Position numbers and translations under genes: made by a program
Part shown: positions 1 to 7,728 of the stretch, piece after piece
How positions within the stretch are numbered: the first letter of the stretch is position 1
How the letters are laid out: each line of letters opens with the position of its first letter
The notes under the pieces: model-generated
The model's database searches: none
Seen by the model: the letters and a program-made list of their open reading frames with translations, nothing else
Told to the model about the DNA's origin: nothing
Assembly (NCBI GenBank): GCA_031459655.1
Contig: JAVKID010000011.1
Coordinates: 1-42,104, forward strand
Direction: 5' to 3'
DNA: 42,104 nucleotides
Source of the DNA: Fervidifonticultor_A octavus_A
GTDB lineage: Bacteria > Sysuimicrobiota > Sysuimicrobiia > Sysuimicrobiales > Humicultoraceae

Positions 1-114
1 GATGATCTCCCCGATGAACCACAGCAGCCAGGCGAGGCCCAGGACCAGCAGGACGGTGGCGGTCACGACCGCCGTGGCGACGACGAGTTGGAACCGAGAG
101 GGCAGCAGGACCAC
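1..114 (-). CDS. N-terminal fragment of a membrane protein, cut by the window edge
   Basis: The minus strand holds an open frame that runs off the left edge. From a GTG at 114 it encodes 38 residues: a short VVLLPSRFQ lead, then about 25 almost wholly hydrophobic residues (VVATAVVTATVLLVLGLAWL) and WFIGEII. This is a clear transmembrane helix near the N-terminus. A GGGA sequence lies about 8 bases before the GTG, and the frame is closed upstream by a stop near position 180. The family cannot be named from so little sequence. The gene diverges from tRNA-Asn. The start is the main doubt, because there is no ATG in the frame. Confidence 0.45.
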   Translation of the reverse strand, partial: MVLLPSRFQLVVATAVVTATVLLVLGLAWLLWFIGEII

Positions 115-155
115 CTCCAGTCCCAGGGAGGTTCTCGCCGGCCGCTGCCCGATCC

Positions 156-184
156 TTGACGCTCTGCGGGGCCTTCCCTAGAAT
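156..184 (+). promoter_or_regulatory. Sigma-70-type promoter of tRNA-Asn
   Basis: TTGACG at 156-161 and TAGAAT at 179-184 are separated by exactly 17 bases. The predicted transcription start, near 191, lies about 25 bases before the tRNA 5' end. Confidence 0.75.
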
Positions 185-216
185 GAGAACGCGCCGGTTC
201 CTCACCGCGTAGGCGT

Positions 217-291
217 TCCGCGGTAGCTCAACGGTAGAGCGTCCGGCTGTTAACCGGAGGGTTGCAGGTTCGAATCCTGCCCGCGGAGCCA
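217..291 (+). tRNA. tRNA-Asn (anticodon GUU)
   Basis: A full cloverleaf can be folded. The acceptor stem TCCGCGG (217-223) pairs with CCGCGGA (281-287). The D arm is GCTC/GAGC. The anticodon stem-loop has loop CTGTTAA with anticodon GTT at 249-251, and the T arm contains GGTTCGAATCC. G288 is the discriminator base and the 3' CCA is encoded at 289-291. GUU reads Asn codons. A near-consensus promoter precedes the gene and a long stem-loop follows it. Confidence 0.96.
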
Positions 292-292
292 G

Positions 293-343
293 TCTTGATG
301 AGACCGGCTTTGTGCCAGCAGGCTGAAGGCCGGTCTCAAGATT
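293..343 (+). terminator. Stem-loop after tRNA-Asn, probable terminator
   Basis: GAGACCGGC (300-308) pairs perfectly with GCCGGTCTC (329-337). The stem is extended by TCTTGA (293-298) against TCAAGA past a small bulge. The loop is about 20 bases and only a short ATTT follows, so termination would be weak. It directly follows the tRNA, which suits 3' end formation. Confidence 0.5.
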
Positions 344-360
344 TCACAATGAGGCCAGGC

Positions 361-774
361 TCAGGGGACCACGCGAAAGGGCTTCCTTCCATGCAGCCGG
401 TAGGTGGAGAATCCTCGGCGGTCCAGCGTGAAGACCTGATCGATTTGACTCTCCTCTGCGAGCGCTACGAGTGTGGCGTCAGCGAAGTCCATCGGCACGT
501 CCTGATATTTCCCCATAAGATCGGCAACCCGCCGCAAGCTGGCCCGGGAAGATGGAACAAGCACGAAGCCACCACGGAGGAAGAATTCCAGACATATCCT
601 CTGTGGCGGCCATGTCGGTCCGACCAGGTGGAGTGTCTCGGTTAGGACGGCCTCGGTAGTGAGAATTGGTCCCTCCCAACTCTCCAATATCGTCAAACAC
701 TCAGCGTGCCTTGTCTCACTCCGATCGACCAGAGCGACGAAAGCGCCCGTGTCGAGCAGCAACTCAGCGGGCAC
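361..774 (-). CDS. vapC: PIN-domain ribonuclease toxin, VapC family
   Basis: The product is 137 residues, the usual size of a single PIN domain. VapC toxins are magnesium-dependent RNases that cut tRNA or rRNA. The acidic residues expected for the metal site are visible: D8 in LLLDTGAF, E41 and E46 in TTEAVLTE, D96 and D99 in MDFADATLVALA, and D118 in FTLDRRGF. The set looks complete, so the nuclease should be active. The gene overlaps the upstream antitoxin by 11 bases, so translation is probably coupled and both are made from one promoter. The pair lies in the accessory left part, next to a tRNA and mobile-element relics. I am confident of the fold; the RNA target is unknown. Confidence 0.9.
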   Translation of the reverse strand: MPAELLLDTGAFVALVDRSETRHAECLTILESWEGPILTTEAVLTETLHLVGPTWPPQRICLEFFLRGGFVLVPSSRASLRRVADLMGKYQDVPMDFADATLVALAEESQIDQVFTLDRRGFSTYRLHGRKPFRVVP

Positions 775-1021
775 GCCGCAAACGCCTCAGCAGGTAGTCG
801 CGATGGTGTTGGCCCAGATCGGGGACCCCGCTTTCCACACTGCCCAGCAGATCGCGAACAAGGTCTATCGGACGGGGATGCGCTCGGATGCCGGTGTCGT
901 CCAGAAACTGCTCCAGGGCCAGGCGGACCACCTCAGATCGCTTGCGCCGCGTCCGTCTTGCGACACGATCAAGCCTGTTGGCTAGGTCGATGGGCATGCG
1001 GAGAGTCAACTGACGTTCCAT
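764..1021 (-). CDS. vapB: Ribbon-helix-helix antitoxin, VapB/CopG-like
   Basis: An 85-residue protein starting MERQLTLRMP. A basic beta-strand followed by two helices (about residues 8-42, with LANRLDRVARR and KRSEVVRLAL) is the ribbon-helix-helix DNA-binding pattern. The C-terminal half, from about residue 45, is the likely toxin-binding tail. I chose the ATG at 1021 because a GGGGGGA ribosome-binding site lies just upstream; an ATG 36 bases earlier lies inside the promoter. Antitoxins of this class neutralise the adjacent PIN toxin and repress their own operon. The 3' end overlaps vapC by 11 bases. Confidence 0.85.
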   Translation of the reverse strand: MERQLTLRMPIDLANRLDRVARRTRRKRSEVVRLALEQFLDDTGIRAHPRPIDLVRDLLGSVESGVPDLGQHHRDYLLRRLRRAR

Positions 1022-1045
1022 GATCGTCCCCCCGACTTGTAATTC

Positions 1046-1074
1046 AATGTAATGCAACGCAATTCGAATGTCAA
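1046..1074 (-). promoter_or_regulatory. Promoter and likely operator of vapBC
   Basis: On the minus strand a perfect TTGACA (1074-1069) and TACATT (1051-1046) are 17 bases apart. The spacer and -10 region are AT-rich in a GC-rich genome and hold repeated AATT boxes and the palindrome ATTCGAAT. This is the kind of site a ribbon-helix-helix antitoxin would bind. The leader to the ATG at 1021 would be about 18 bases. Confidence 0.75.
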
Positions 1075-1099
1075 GAAGCCGACACGACTCAACAGCCAG

Positions 1100-1873
1100 T
1101 CAGGCCAGCCGGTACACCCCCGGGCTGACCTCCGGGAACTTGCGCCAGACCTCCGCGTCGTGCCCGGGGCACAGGCGGCCTTCGTCCCCGTCACACAGCG
1201 CCTGAATGCGTCCCATCGCCTCCAGGCACTCCTGGATGCTGCAGAGATGAATGGCCGGCGGCACCCAGTCGCGGAGGTTGCGGTACGTCGTGAGGGCGTC
1301 GTTGGCGATCACGAACGGTCCCTTCGCCGACTCCACCACGACGATCTGCATCCCCGGGGAATGACCCCCGACCCACTCCAGGCGCACGCCCGCGGCCGGT
1401 TCGTGGACGCCGTCAATGACGCGCAGCCGATCGGTCGCGCCAAGGGCGTCCAGGTCCTCAGCGAAGCAGTCGCTCAGGAAGCGCTGATGCCATCGGTCCT
1501 TGCTTCCGTATTCGGTCCAAAAGTCCAGCTCCCGCCGCTGCACCCAGAAGGTGGCGTTCGGATACGCCCCTTCCAGGTCGAAGTGGTCCCAGTGCAGGTG
1601 GGTGAGGACCACCGTGCGCACGGCCTCCGGGGCCACGCCCACGGCCGCCAGGAGATCCTCCCGGGTGCGCATGGCCTCGACCGGCGCCCCCTTGACCTTG
1701 CCCAGCCGGTGGGTGAACCCGGTGTCGATCACGACGTGCCCCTGCGGCCCCCGCAGCACCCACAGGAAATACGCGGCGGTCATCGTCTCGCCCACGGGAT
1801 GGAGATAGAGGCGGGTTGACCAGTCCACGGCGCGGCCGCCGGGACTCAGCGCGAAAATCTCCCAGGTCGTCAT
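1100..1873 (-). CDS. Metallo-beta-lactamase-fold hydrolase, N-acyl-homoserine-lactonase-like
   Basis: A 257-residue single-domain enzyme. The dinuclear zinc motif is intact: H92-x-H94-x-D96-H97 in THLHWDHFD, H171 in VGGHSPG, D192 in ANDAL and H238 in CPGHDAE. The motif and length resemble the AHL-lactonase branch of the superfamily, which also includes other lactonases and esterases. I chose the ATG at 1873, preceded by GGAGG at 6 bases, over an ATG 33 bases upstream. There is no signal peptide, so it is cytoplasmic. It is a lone gene between the toxin-antitoxin pair and an insertion-sequence relic. The substrate cannot be stated from sequence. Confidence 0.85.
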   Translation of the reverse strand: MTTWEIFALSPGGRAVDWSTRLYLHPVGETMTAAYFLWVLRGPQGHVVIDTGFTHRLGKVKGAPVEAMRTREDLLAAVGVAPEAVRTVVLTHLHWDHFDLEGAYPNATFWVQRRELDFWTEYGSKDRWHQRFLSDCFAEDLDALGATDRLRVIDGVHEPAAGVRLEWVGGHSPGMQIVVVESAKGPFVIANDALTTYRNLRDWVPPAIHLCSIQECLEAMGRIQALCDGDEGRLCPGHDAEVWRKFPEVSPGVYRLA

Positions 1874-2049
1874 CTCAAGCCTCCTTCCATAGAAAGCGCT
1901 TGTCAACTACGGTCTCACATGAAGACCCGTGGTCATCCTTCCATCCGTGCCCGGCATGATGCCGGCACACCGAACGAGTAGGACCCGCAGCTCCCTCGCC
2001 TCTCAAAGGGGCCGTTACGCCCAGGAGGTGAAGAGGGCAGCCGGGGTCC

Positions 2050-3073
2050 TCACTTCATTTTCGCACATGGTCGTCGCTCCTCATAGCGCCGCTGTTCAGT
2101 CCAGACGGTCCAGGTCAGTTCTGCGAGCTTCCTTGCCGTCGCGGTTCGGGCATCCTTGGCCCCGCGTCGGGCTTTGAGCGTGGCGTAGTACCGCCGGAGG
2201 GACGGCGAGGTCCGAATGGCCGGCGTCACCGCCTCGATAAAGGCCCAGCGCAGCCATTTGTTCCCTTGCTTGGTCAGTCGCCCATGGACCATCCGAGCTC
2301 CCGACGCATACGTGGCGGGCACCAGCCCGGTGTAGGCGGCAAACTTCTTCGCCGCCCGGAACCGCGTGATGTCATCCACCTCGTAGCGAATCAGCACCGA
2401 GAAGAACTCTCCGATCCCCGGCAGGCTGGTCAGCCACTCGATGGCCTCATCCCCCTCGGCCAGCTCCTGGACCATCCCTTCAGTCGCCGCAATCCGCTCC
2501 CCCAGGCTCCTCCAGCAACGCCAGGTTCTCCTGGAGGAGGCGCCCATCAGGATCAGGGAGTTCGAGCGCATGCAGCCACCGCAATCCCGCCTTCCCATAC
2601 ACATCACTGACCTCTGGCAAGACGATGGCATGCTGGCTGAGCAAGGCCCGGATCCGATTCTTCAGCATTGTCCGCACCCGCACGAAGAACAGGCGCTGGC
2701 GCAGCACTCGCTTGGTGGCCCGAATCTCCTTCGACGGCGCATACGCGGCCGGAAGCAGGTCCGCCCGCAACAGATGGGCCAGCGTTTCCGAGTCGATCGT
2801 GTCCGTCTTGATTCGCGCCTCCGCGATCGCCCGCACTTTTGCCGGATGCGCCAGCACGACCTCATCCGTGAGCTCGTCCAACCAGTCGTACCATGGGCCC
2901 CCAACTGTAGCTGGCTTCCAGGACAGCCTTCATCGGCCGTCGATACCGCCCAGCACGGCCTGGAGCCCCTCGCGGCTGCTGGCTACCCGCTTCCGCTTGA
3001 CCACCTTCCCCGTCTCATCCATGACCGTGATCTGCGACGTCGCCTTACTTGCGTCCACGCCCACGTACAGCAT
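2050..3073 (-). pseudogene. IS110-family transposase, broken by several frameshifts
   Basis: The minus strand encodes an IS110-type DEDD transposase in pieces. From ATG 3073 the frame reads MLYVGVDASKATSQ, with the first catalytic Asp in GVDASK. It stops near 2922 and resumes as KAVLEASYSWGPM, then shifts again near 2890 into WLDELTDEVVLAHP and KTDTIDSETLAHLLRAD. It shifts a third time near 2510 into IAATEGMVQELAEG. The C-terminal Transposase_20 domain follows, with SLPGIGEFFSVL and VPATYASG holding the expected serine. Every domain is present, so this is a recently decayed full-length copy. An in-frame GTG at 3082 is an alternative start. No product should be active unless the shifts are sequencing errors. 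Confidence 0.88.
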
Positions 3074-3082
3074 CTTGTGCAC

Positions 3083-3341
3083 CGTCCCCCCCATAGAGGT
3101 TCGGTCCCCTTACTACGTCGGCGCACAAGCACTTTCATCGTGCCTCTTTATTCACGGGCACAGTGTGCGACACGCAGGCACCATGGTTCATGACAGCCGC
3201 TCCGACCTTCTATCGCCTGCCGTCGACGTTTCCTTGATGGCCTGGCGCAATTGATCGCCGAGGACGTACTGCGTCGAGCGGAAGGGAGGCCTTCGGCGCA
3301 CCGCGAGCACGCCGACCATACGATCGGTCATCGAGGCGCGA
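3083..3341 (-). other. Non-coding stretch 5' of the IS110 transposase
   Basis: About 260 bases with no gene. In IS110 elements the non-coding end beside the transposase can encode a structured guide (bridge) RNA. Here GTGCCT and AGGCAC on the minus strand (about 3182 to 3140) could pair around an inner GCACA/TGTGC, but I cannot show a complete bridge-RNA fold. Element ends were not found; this family usually lacks terminal inverted repeats. Confidence 0.3.
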
Positions 3342-5020
3342 ATGCTCAAGGCCGCAATCTACGCGAGGTACTCGTCCTCACTTCAACGGTCGACCTCGGT
3401 AGGTGATCAGATTGCTGTCTGTCGACACGCTGCCGCTCGGTTCGCGTGCGAAGTTGCGGCCGATCACGTCTATGCTGACGAGGAACTATCCGGGGCGACC
3501 GCCCGGCGGCCAAAGTACCAACAGCTCATGCAGCACGCCAAGGCCCGCGGCTTCGACGCGATCGTCGTCGAAGCACAAGACCGCCTCTGGCGCGACCAAG
3601 CCGAGATGCACGCAGCGCTGCGTCGGCTTCGGTTCTGGGGGGATCCGGATATTCGCGGTCGAGACGGCCACCGATTTGACCGACCAAGCCGGCAGCATCG
3701 TTGCCGCCGTCATGGGCTGGCGGGATGAACCCTACCTGGATTCCCTGCGGGAGAAGACGCACAGAGGCATCCTTGGTCAGATTGCGCGCGGCATGTCGCC
3801 CGGCGGCCGGCCCTATGGCTATCGCAGCGAGCCAATCTATGATCAGGCGCACAAGGATACATACGGCCAGCCGGCAATCGTTGGTTACCGGCGCCATCCC
3901 TCCCGAGGAGGCGGCCGTGGTTTGGCGCATCCTTGAGACCTACGCGACCGGGTGCTCGACGAAGGCGATCGCGCACCGGCTGAACGAAGAGCGTGTTCTT
4001 CCACCCCGATGGCGCGAGGGCGTCCCTATGCGCGGGTGGACGCCGAGCCCAATCCACGGCAGCCCCAAGAAGGCCAACGGCATCTTGCACAATCCCTTGT
4101 ACATCGGCCGTGTGGTGTGGAACCGCAGTCAAAAGGTGCGCGACCCCGACACGGGCCGACGGATCACACGCCGGCGACCGGAAAGCGAATGGGTGTGGAC
4201 GGATGCCCCTGATCTGCGCATCATCCCTGACGATCTGTGGAACAAGATCCAGGCCAGGGTGCAGGCCAGGCACCAAGAGCAGCGTTGGGCCGGCTGCGAC
4301 CGCACGCGTGACCCCAGGGGCGGCCAGCGCCGCCACCTGTTCAGCGGGCTGTCGGTCTGCGGCGTCTGCGGATCGGCCTACACGATCTGCCGCGCCAACT
4401 ACTACGGCTGCGCCAGCGCCACCCATCGGGGCAGCGCCATCTGCGCGAATGGCCGCCTGGCGCGCAAGGACGTGTTGGAGGAACGGCTGCTGCGAGCGAT
4501 CGACGAGCGCGTCTTTTCGCCCGAAGCCGTCGCCTACCTGACGCGTCAAGTGAACGCGGCCCTGGAGCAGCAAGCCCGCCGACACCCGGCCAGCGACGCG
4601 CGGCGGCAGCGTCTGGAAGCCGACCTAGCGAAGGCGTGCGCTGAACTGGGCAACATCACGGCGGCGATCCGCCAGGGCATCATCACGCCGACCACCAAGG
4701 CCATGCTGGAGGACGCCGAAGCCAAAGTCGCCCGTCTGGAAGCCAGCCTGGCCGATCCGCCCGATGTGCCGGCCAAGGCGGTCGCCGTGATCCCATCCGT
4801 GATCGCCGGCTACTTGAAAGACCTTCGGAGGGTTCTGGGGCGCGACACAGAGCAAGCGCGGGCGATCCTGCGCGATCTACTGGGCGACACGCTGCAACCT
4901 GACGACAAGGGTCTGGTAGCCATGCTACGGGACAACGTGCCCGGTATCGTGGGCCTGCCGTTACGGTCAAAGTGGTGCCGGGGGCGGGAGTCGAACCCGC
5001 ACGGGGTTTCCCCCACGTGA
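3342..5020 (+). pseudogene. Large serine recombinase, split by two frameshifts
   Basis: The pieces join into one large serine recombinase of about 550 residues. The N-terminal catalytic part reads IYARYSSS, with the nucleophilic serine, and DRLWRDQ. The first shift is at a G6 run (3636-3641); the frame then reads IFAVETATDLTD and EPYLDSLREKTHRG. A second shift near 3890 leads into PPEEAAVVWRILETY, the recombinase domain with GILHNPLYIGRVVWN, a zinc ribbon (CGVCG then two more Cys) and a coiled-coil tail. The final 16 or so codons lie antisense to tRNA-Leu, so the native C-terminus is uncertain. It is the only plus-strand protein-coding relic here, and probably the integrase of a mobile island. 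Confidence 0.85.
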
Positions 5021-5060
5021 TTTTGAGTCACGCGCGGCTGCCAGGTTACGCCACCCCGGC
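4973..5060 (-). tRNA. tRNA-Leu (anticodon CAA)
   Basis: An 88-base class II tRNA. On the minus strand the acceptor stem GCCGGGG pairs with CCCCGGC and a templated CCA follows at the 3' end (4975-4973). The anticodon loop CTCAAAA gives anticodon CAA. A long variable arm of the form TGGGGG-AAA-CCCC is present and the T arm contains GGTTCGACTCC. It reads UUG leucine codons. The 3' half overlaps the end of the recombinase frame on the opposite strand. Confidence 0.96.
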
Positions 5061-5096
5061 ACGGGACCAGGGACCGAGGAACGACGAGCAACTCCT

Positions 5097-5126
5097 ATCG
5101 TAGCATGCCGTCCCCTCCGCCCTCAA
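5097..5126 (-). promoter_or_regulatory. Likely promoter of tRNA-Leu
   Basis: On the minus strand TTGAGG (5126-5121) and TACGAT (5102-5097) are 18 bases apart, about 36 bases before the tRNA 5' end. The -35 is imperfect. Confidence 0.5.
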
Positions 5127-5145
5127 CGGAAACGGCCGTTGGGCG

Positions 5146-6372
5146 TCAGGCGCCGTGGAGCGTGACCTGCCCGTCGGGTCGTGCGGGCTGAAGGGTGACG
5201 TAGGTGCCGAAGATCCCCAGGTAGTGCGCGAAGAACCACCGCCGCACCGCGGGCCTGGCCAGCACCCGTGCCGCCCACCCGAGCCACCCCTGCGGCCACC
5301 CCAGCAGCAGGAGGTTGCCGGCCAGCAGCGCCCGGTACCGCCGGCGGTCGGCGGCGATGAAGGCGCGGTAGGTGGCCCGCGCGGCATCGAGCGTCATCGT
5401 GCCGTCCAGCACCCTGTGGAGCAACGCGCCGCAGCGCGCGCCCGCCAGCACCGCCGTCCGGATGCCTTCGCCCGACAGCGGCAGGCATTGGCCGGCCGCG
5501 TCGCCGATGACGAAGACGGGGTCTGCTGCCCCCCGCGCCCACCCGGTCGTCAGGTATCCGCCGTGCAGCCCCCCGGGGCGCGTACCGAACCGGGCCATGA
5601 AGCGCCCGAGCGCCTCCCGCAGTTTCGTCCGCCCACGGTACGAGAGCACGCCAAACCGGGTCCCCTCCCCGCACGGAAAGGCCCACGCATAGCCGTCGCG
5701 AACCTCGGGGACGAAGAAGAAGTGCAACCCGGGCTCGACCCGATGGCCAACCTCCGATTCCAGGCCGAACGCCGCGTAGCGAGGCCGGCGCGGGCCGGCC
5801 AGCGCGGCCCGTGGCCCGGTCGCGTCCACCAGGATGCGGCCCTCGAACGCGCCGGCGGAGGTCACCACGCACTGCCCGTCGCGGCCATGCACCGACGCCA
5901 GCCGGAACTCGATCCCGCCGACCGCGCCCGATCCGCCAGCGCCGAAGGTCGCAGAGGGTGCGTGGATCCCTGCAGCCGCCGCGGCGTCCTGGCAATACCT
6001 CCGATAGTCGAAGGTGCAGAACGGTTCCGGCAGCGGCCAGGTCGCGCGGCCGCCAGGCGTGTGGATGACGAGCGCCTCGTGGACCTGCTGAATGGCCCCG
6101 CCGGCGCCCGCCTGCTCCACGATGCGGACAGGCGCGGCGCAGGCGGACGTCACGCCCTCGCCGATGGCCTGGCGGTCGAGCACCAGCACGCGGCATCGCG
6201 GCTGTCCGTCGAGCCGCGGCCCGGCGCGCAGGTGCTGCGCGACCGCCAGCCCGCCGAATGACGCGCCGGCGATGATGACGTCGTAGCGCCCGTCCGGGGC
6301 GAGCCGGGGACCGGATCGGTCGCGTTCGAAGGACCCGTCCGGGGCGGACGCGCTAGGGGACCGGCCGGGCAT
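5146..6372 (-). CDS. FAD-dependent oxidoreductase, geranylgeranyl-reductase-like
   Basis: A 408-residue flavoprotein of the geranylgeranyl reductase/PHBH superfamily. An N-terminal Rossmann FAD site (YDVIIAGASFGGLAVA, about 30-45) follows a disordered lead, and a second FAD motif, VFVIGDAAGQCLPLSGEG, begins at 286. The central sheet and a helical C-terminus complete the usual length. Relatives reduce isoprenoid chains of lipids or quinones or hydroxylate aromatic substrates; which applies here is not visible. The first 20 bases overlap DUF881, making it the last gene of the gatC-to-flavoprotein unit. The real start may lie slightly inside, because the first 28 residues are low in complexity and no strong ribosome-binding site precedes the ATG. 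Confidence 0.85.
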   Translation of the reverse strand: MPGRSPSASAPDGSFERDRSGPRLAPDGRYDVIIAGASFGGLAVAQHLRAGPRLDGQPRCRVLVLDRQAIGEGVTSACAAPVRIVEQAGAGGAIQQVHEALVIHTPGGRATWPLPEPFCTFDYRRYCQDAAAAAGIHAPSATFGAGGSGAVGGIEFRLASVHGRDGQCVVTSAGAFEGRILVDATGPRAALAGPRRPRYAAFGLESEVGHRVEPGLHFFFVPEVRDGYAWAFPCGEGTRFGVLSYRGRTKLREALGRFMARFGTRPGGLHGGYLTTGWARGAADPVFVIGDAAGQCLPLSGEGIRTAVLAGARCGALLHRVLDGTMTLDAARATYRAFIAADRRRYRALLAGNLLLLGWPQGWLGWAARVLARPAVRRWFFAHYLGIFGTYVTLQPARPDGQVTLHGA

Positions 6373-7081
6373 GTTCGAACTTGAGGATGCCGCGGTAGGC
6401 CGGCACGGTGAGGTCCCCCCGCCGCGTGATGGTGATTTGCAGGCCGATGGCGCGCAGGCCGTCGACGAGTCCGCCGCGGATGTTCAGCGCGCCTTCCAGC
6501 GTGACGGGATCGCCGAGGGCGACGACGACAAACGGCCCGGTCAGGCGCTGCAGGTTGACCACCACGGTACCGCTGACCTGGCCGAAGCCCGTCATGGCCG
6601 TCACGCGCTGGCCGTTGACGGCCACCGCCTCGGCCCCCGCCGCCCACAGTTCGTTGATCACACTCACCAGATCCTGGTAGGTGACGACGACCGGGGTGCT
6701 GCCGGCCGGCTGGGTCTTGGCATCCTCCAGGCGAACGATGACGCCGGGCCCGCGCATGGCCTTGAGCCCGACCAGCAGACGCAGGCTCTCCAGTTCCTTA
6801 CTCATGGCCGCCGTCAGCGTCCGGCCCTCGACCGTGGCGCGCTCGTACTCGGCGTGGCGCCGCCTCAATTCCTCCACCTGGCGCTCCAGCCCCATCCGCG
6901 CCTCTCGCTCCTGCCGTAGCAGGATGGCCAGCGCGTACACGTTGCGGGTCGGCACCTCGGGCTGCGCGGTCAGCCGCCGGCCCGCGCGTACCTGCACCGC
7001 GACCAGGAACCCTAGGCCCATCAGGGCCACGGCGGCGGCCACCTGCAGCCCGGTGACCCGCGTCGGCGGCCGCCGGCTCAC
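6353..7081 (-). CDS. DUF881 family membrane-anchored protein
   Basis: A 242-residue protein that starts with GTG. One transmembrane helix (about 13-30) anchors a coiled coil (about 52-100, rich in E, R and L) and an extracytoplasmic DUF881 domain. Family marks are GPGVIVRLEDAKT, VVTYQDLVSVINELWAAGAEAVAVNG and GLQITITRRGDLTVPAY. DUF881 genes commonly sit beside cell-division genes in Gram-positive bacteria and their function is unproven. Here the neighbours are a TlpA-like protein and a flavoprotein instead. Its GTGA start overlaps the TlpA stop, so it is translationally coupled. Confidence 0.88.
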   Translation of the reverse strand: MSRRPPTRVTGLQVAAAVALMGLGFLVAVQVRAGRRLTAQPEVPTRNVYALAILLRQEREARMGLERQVEELRRRHAEYERATVEGRTLTAAMSKELESLRLLVGLKAMRGPGVIVRLEDAKTQPAGSTPVVVTYQDLVSVINELWAAGAEAVAVNGQRVTAMTGFGQVSGTVVVNLQRLTGPFVVVALGDPVTLEGALNIRGGLVDGLRAIGLQITITRRGDLTVPAYRGILKFEHARPVP

Positions 7082-7728
7082 CGGAGGTCCCTCCGCGCCG
7101 CATCGATCCGCTCACTGAGGCGCTCGGCGCCGGCCTCGCCCACGAAGATGCCGGTGTGGACCCCGGCGATGCGCCCGGCGGGGTCAATGAAGAAGGTCGT
7201 GGGGATCCCCACCACCCGGTAGGCCAGCATGACCTCGCCGTTGCCGTCGAAGACCGCCGGATACGTGATGCCGTGGCGCTCGAGGAACGCGCGCGCATCG
7301 GGTTCGCGATCCTGGATTGCCACGCCGAGGAACACGACGCCGTGGTCGCGGTGCTTCCGCCAGGTCTGCTCCAGCGTGGCGGCCTCCAGCGCGCACGGCC
7401 CGCACCACGACGCGAAGAAGTTGAGGACCACGACCTTGCCGCGGAAGTCGGCCAGGCTGATCCGGCCAGGCGTGGTCAGCGACGGCAGCGTGAAGGCCGG
7501 CGCCACCGGCCGTTGGGCGGGGGCCTCCGGTCCCACGGGGAGGGGAGCCGGGCGGGACTCCGTGACCGATCGCACCCCCATGGTGTAGGCGACGACCGCG
7601 GCCGCGAGGACCAGGAGCGCCCCTGCCAACACCAGCAGGCCGCGCAGGGGCTGCGGCGCCGGGAGGGGAGCCGGCTCTCCGGCGGCGGCCGGGGTGGCCT
7701 CCGGCGCGTGGGGATCAGCCGCGTCCAT
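7078..7728 (-). CDS. Membrane-anchored TlpA/ResA-like thioredoxin
   Basis: A 216-residue protein. A proline- and alanine-rich cytoplasmic lead is followed by one transmembrane helix (about 29-50), a linker, and a thioredoxin domain from about residue 77. The active site is FFASWCGPC with C109 and C112, and the cis-proline motif is VGIPTTFFID. Such proteins reduce or exchange thiols outside the membrane, for example in cytochrome c maturation. No cytochrome genes are in the window to confirm that. I chose the ATG at 7728, which overlaps the end of dnaE by 14 bases; the frame is open further upstream only as an overlap with dnaE. It ends in a 4-base overlap with DUF881. Confidence 0.9.
   Translation of the reverse strand: MDAADPHAPEATPAAAGEPAPLPAPQPLRGLLVLAGALLVLAAAVVAYTMGVRSVTESRPAPLPVGPEAPAQRPVAPAFTLPSLTTPGRISLADFRGKVVVLNFFASWCGPCALEAATLEQTWRKHRDHGVVFLGVAIQDREPDARAFLERHGITYPAVFDGNGEVMLAYRVVGIPTTFFIDPAGRIAGVHTGIFVGEAGAERLSERIDAARRDLR

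Noticed and set aside
1907..1920. TTGACA before the lactonase-like gene as its -35 box
   Set aside because: No -10-like sequence occurs at 16-18 bases; the only AT-rich hexamer is 9 bases away.
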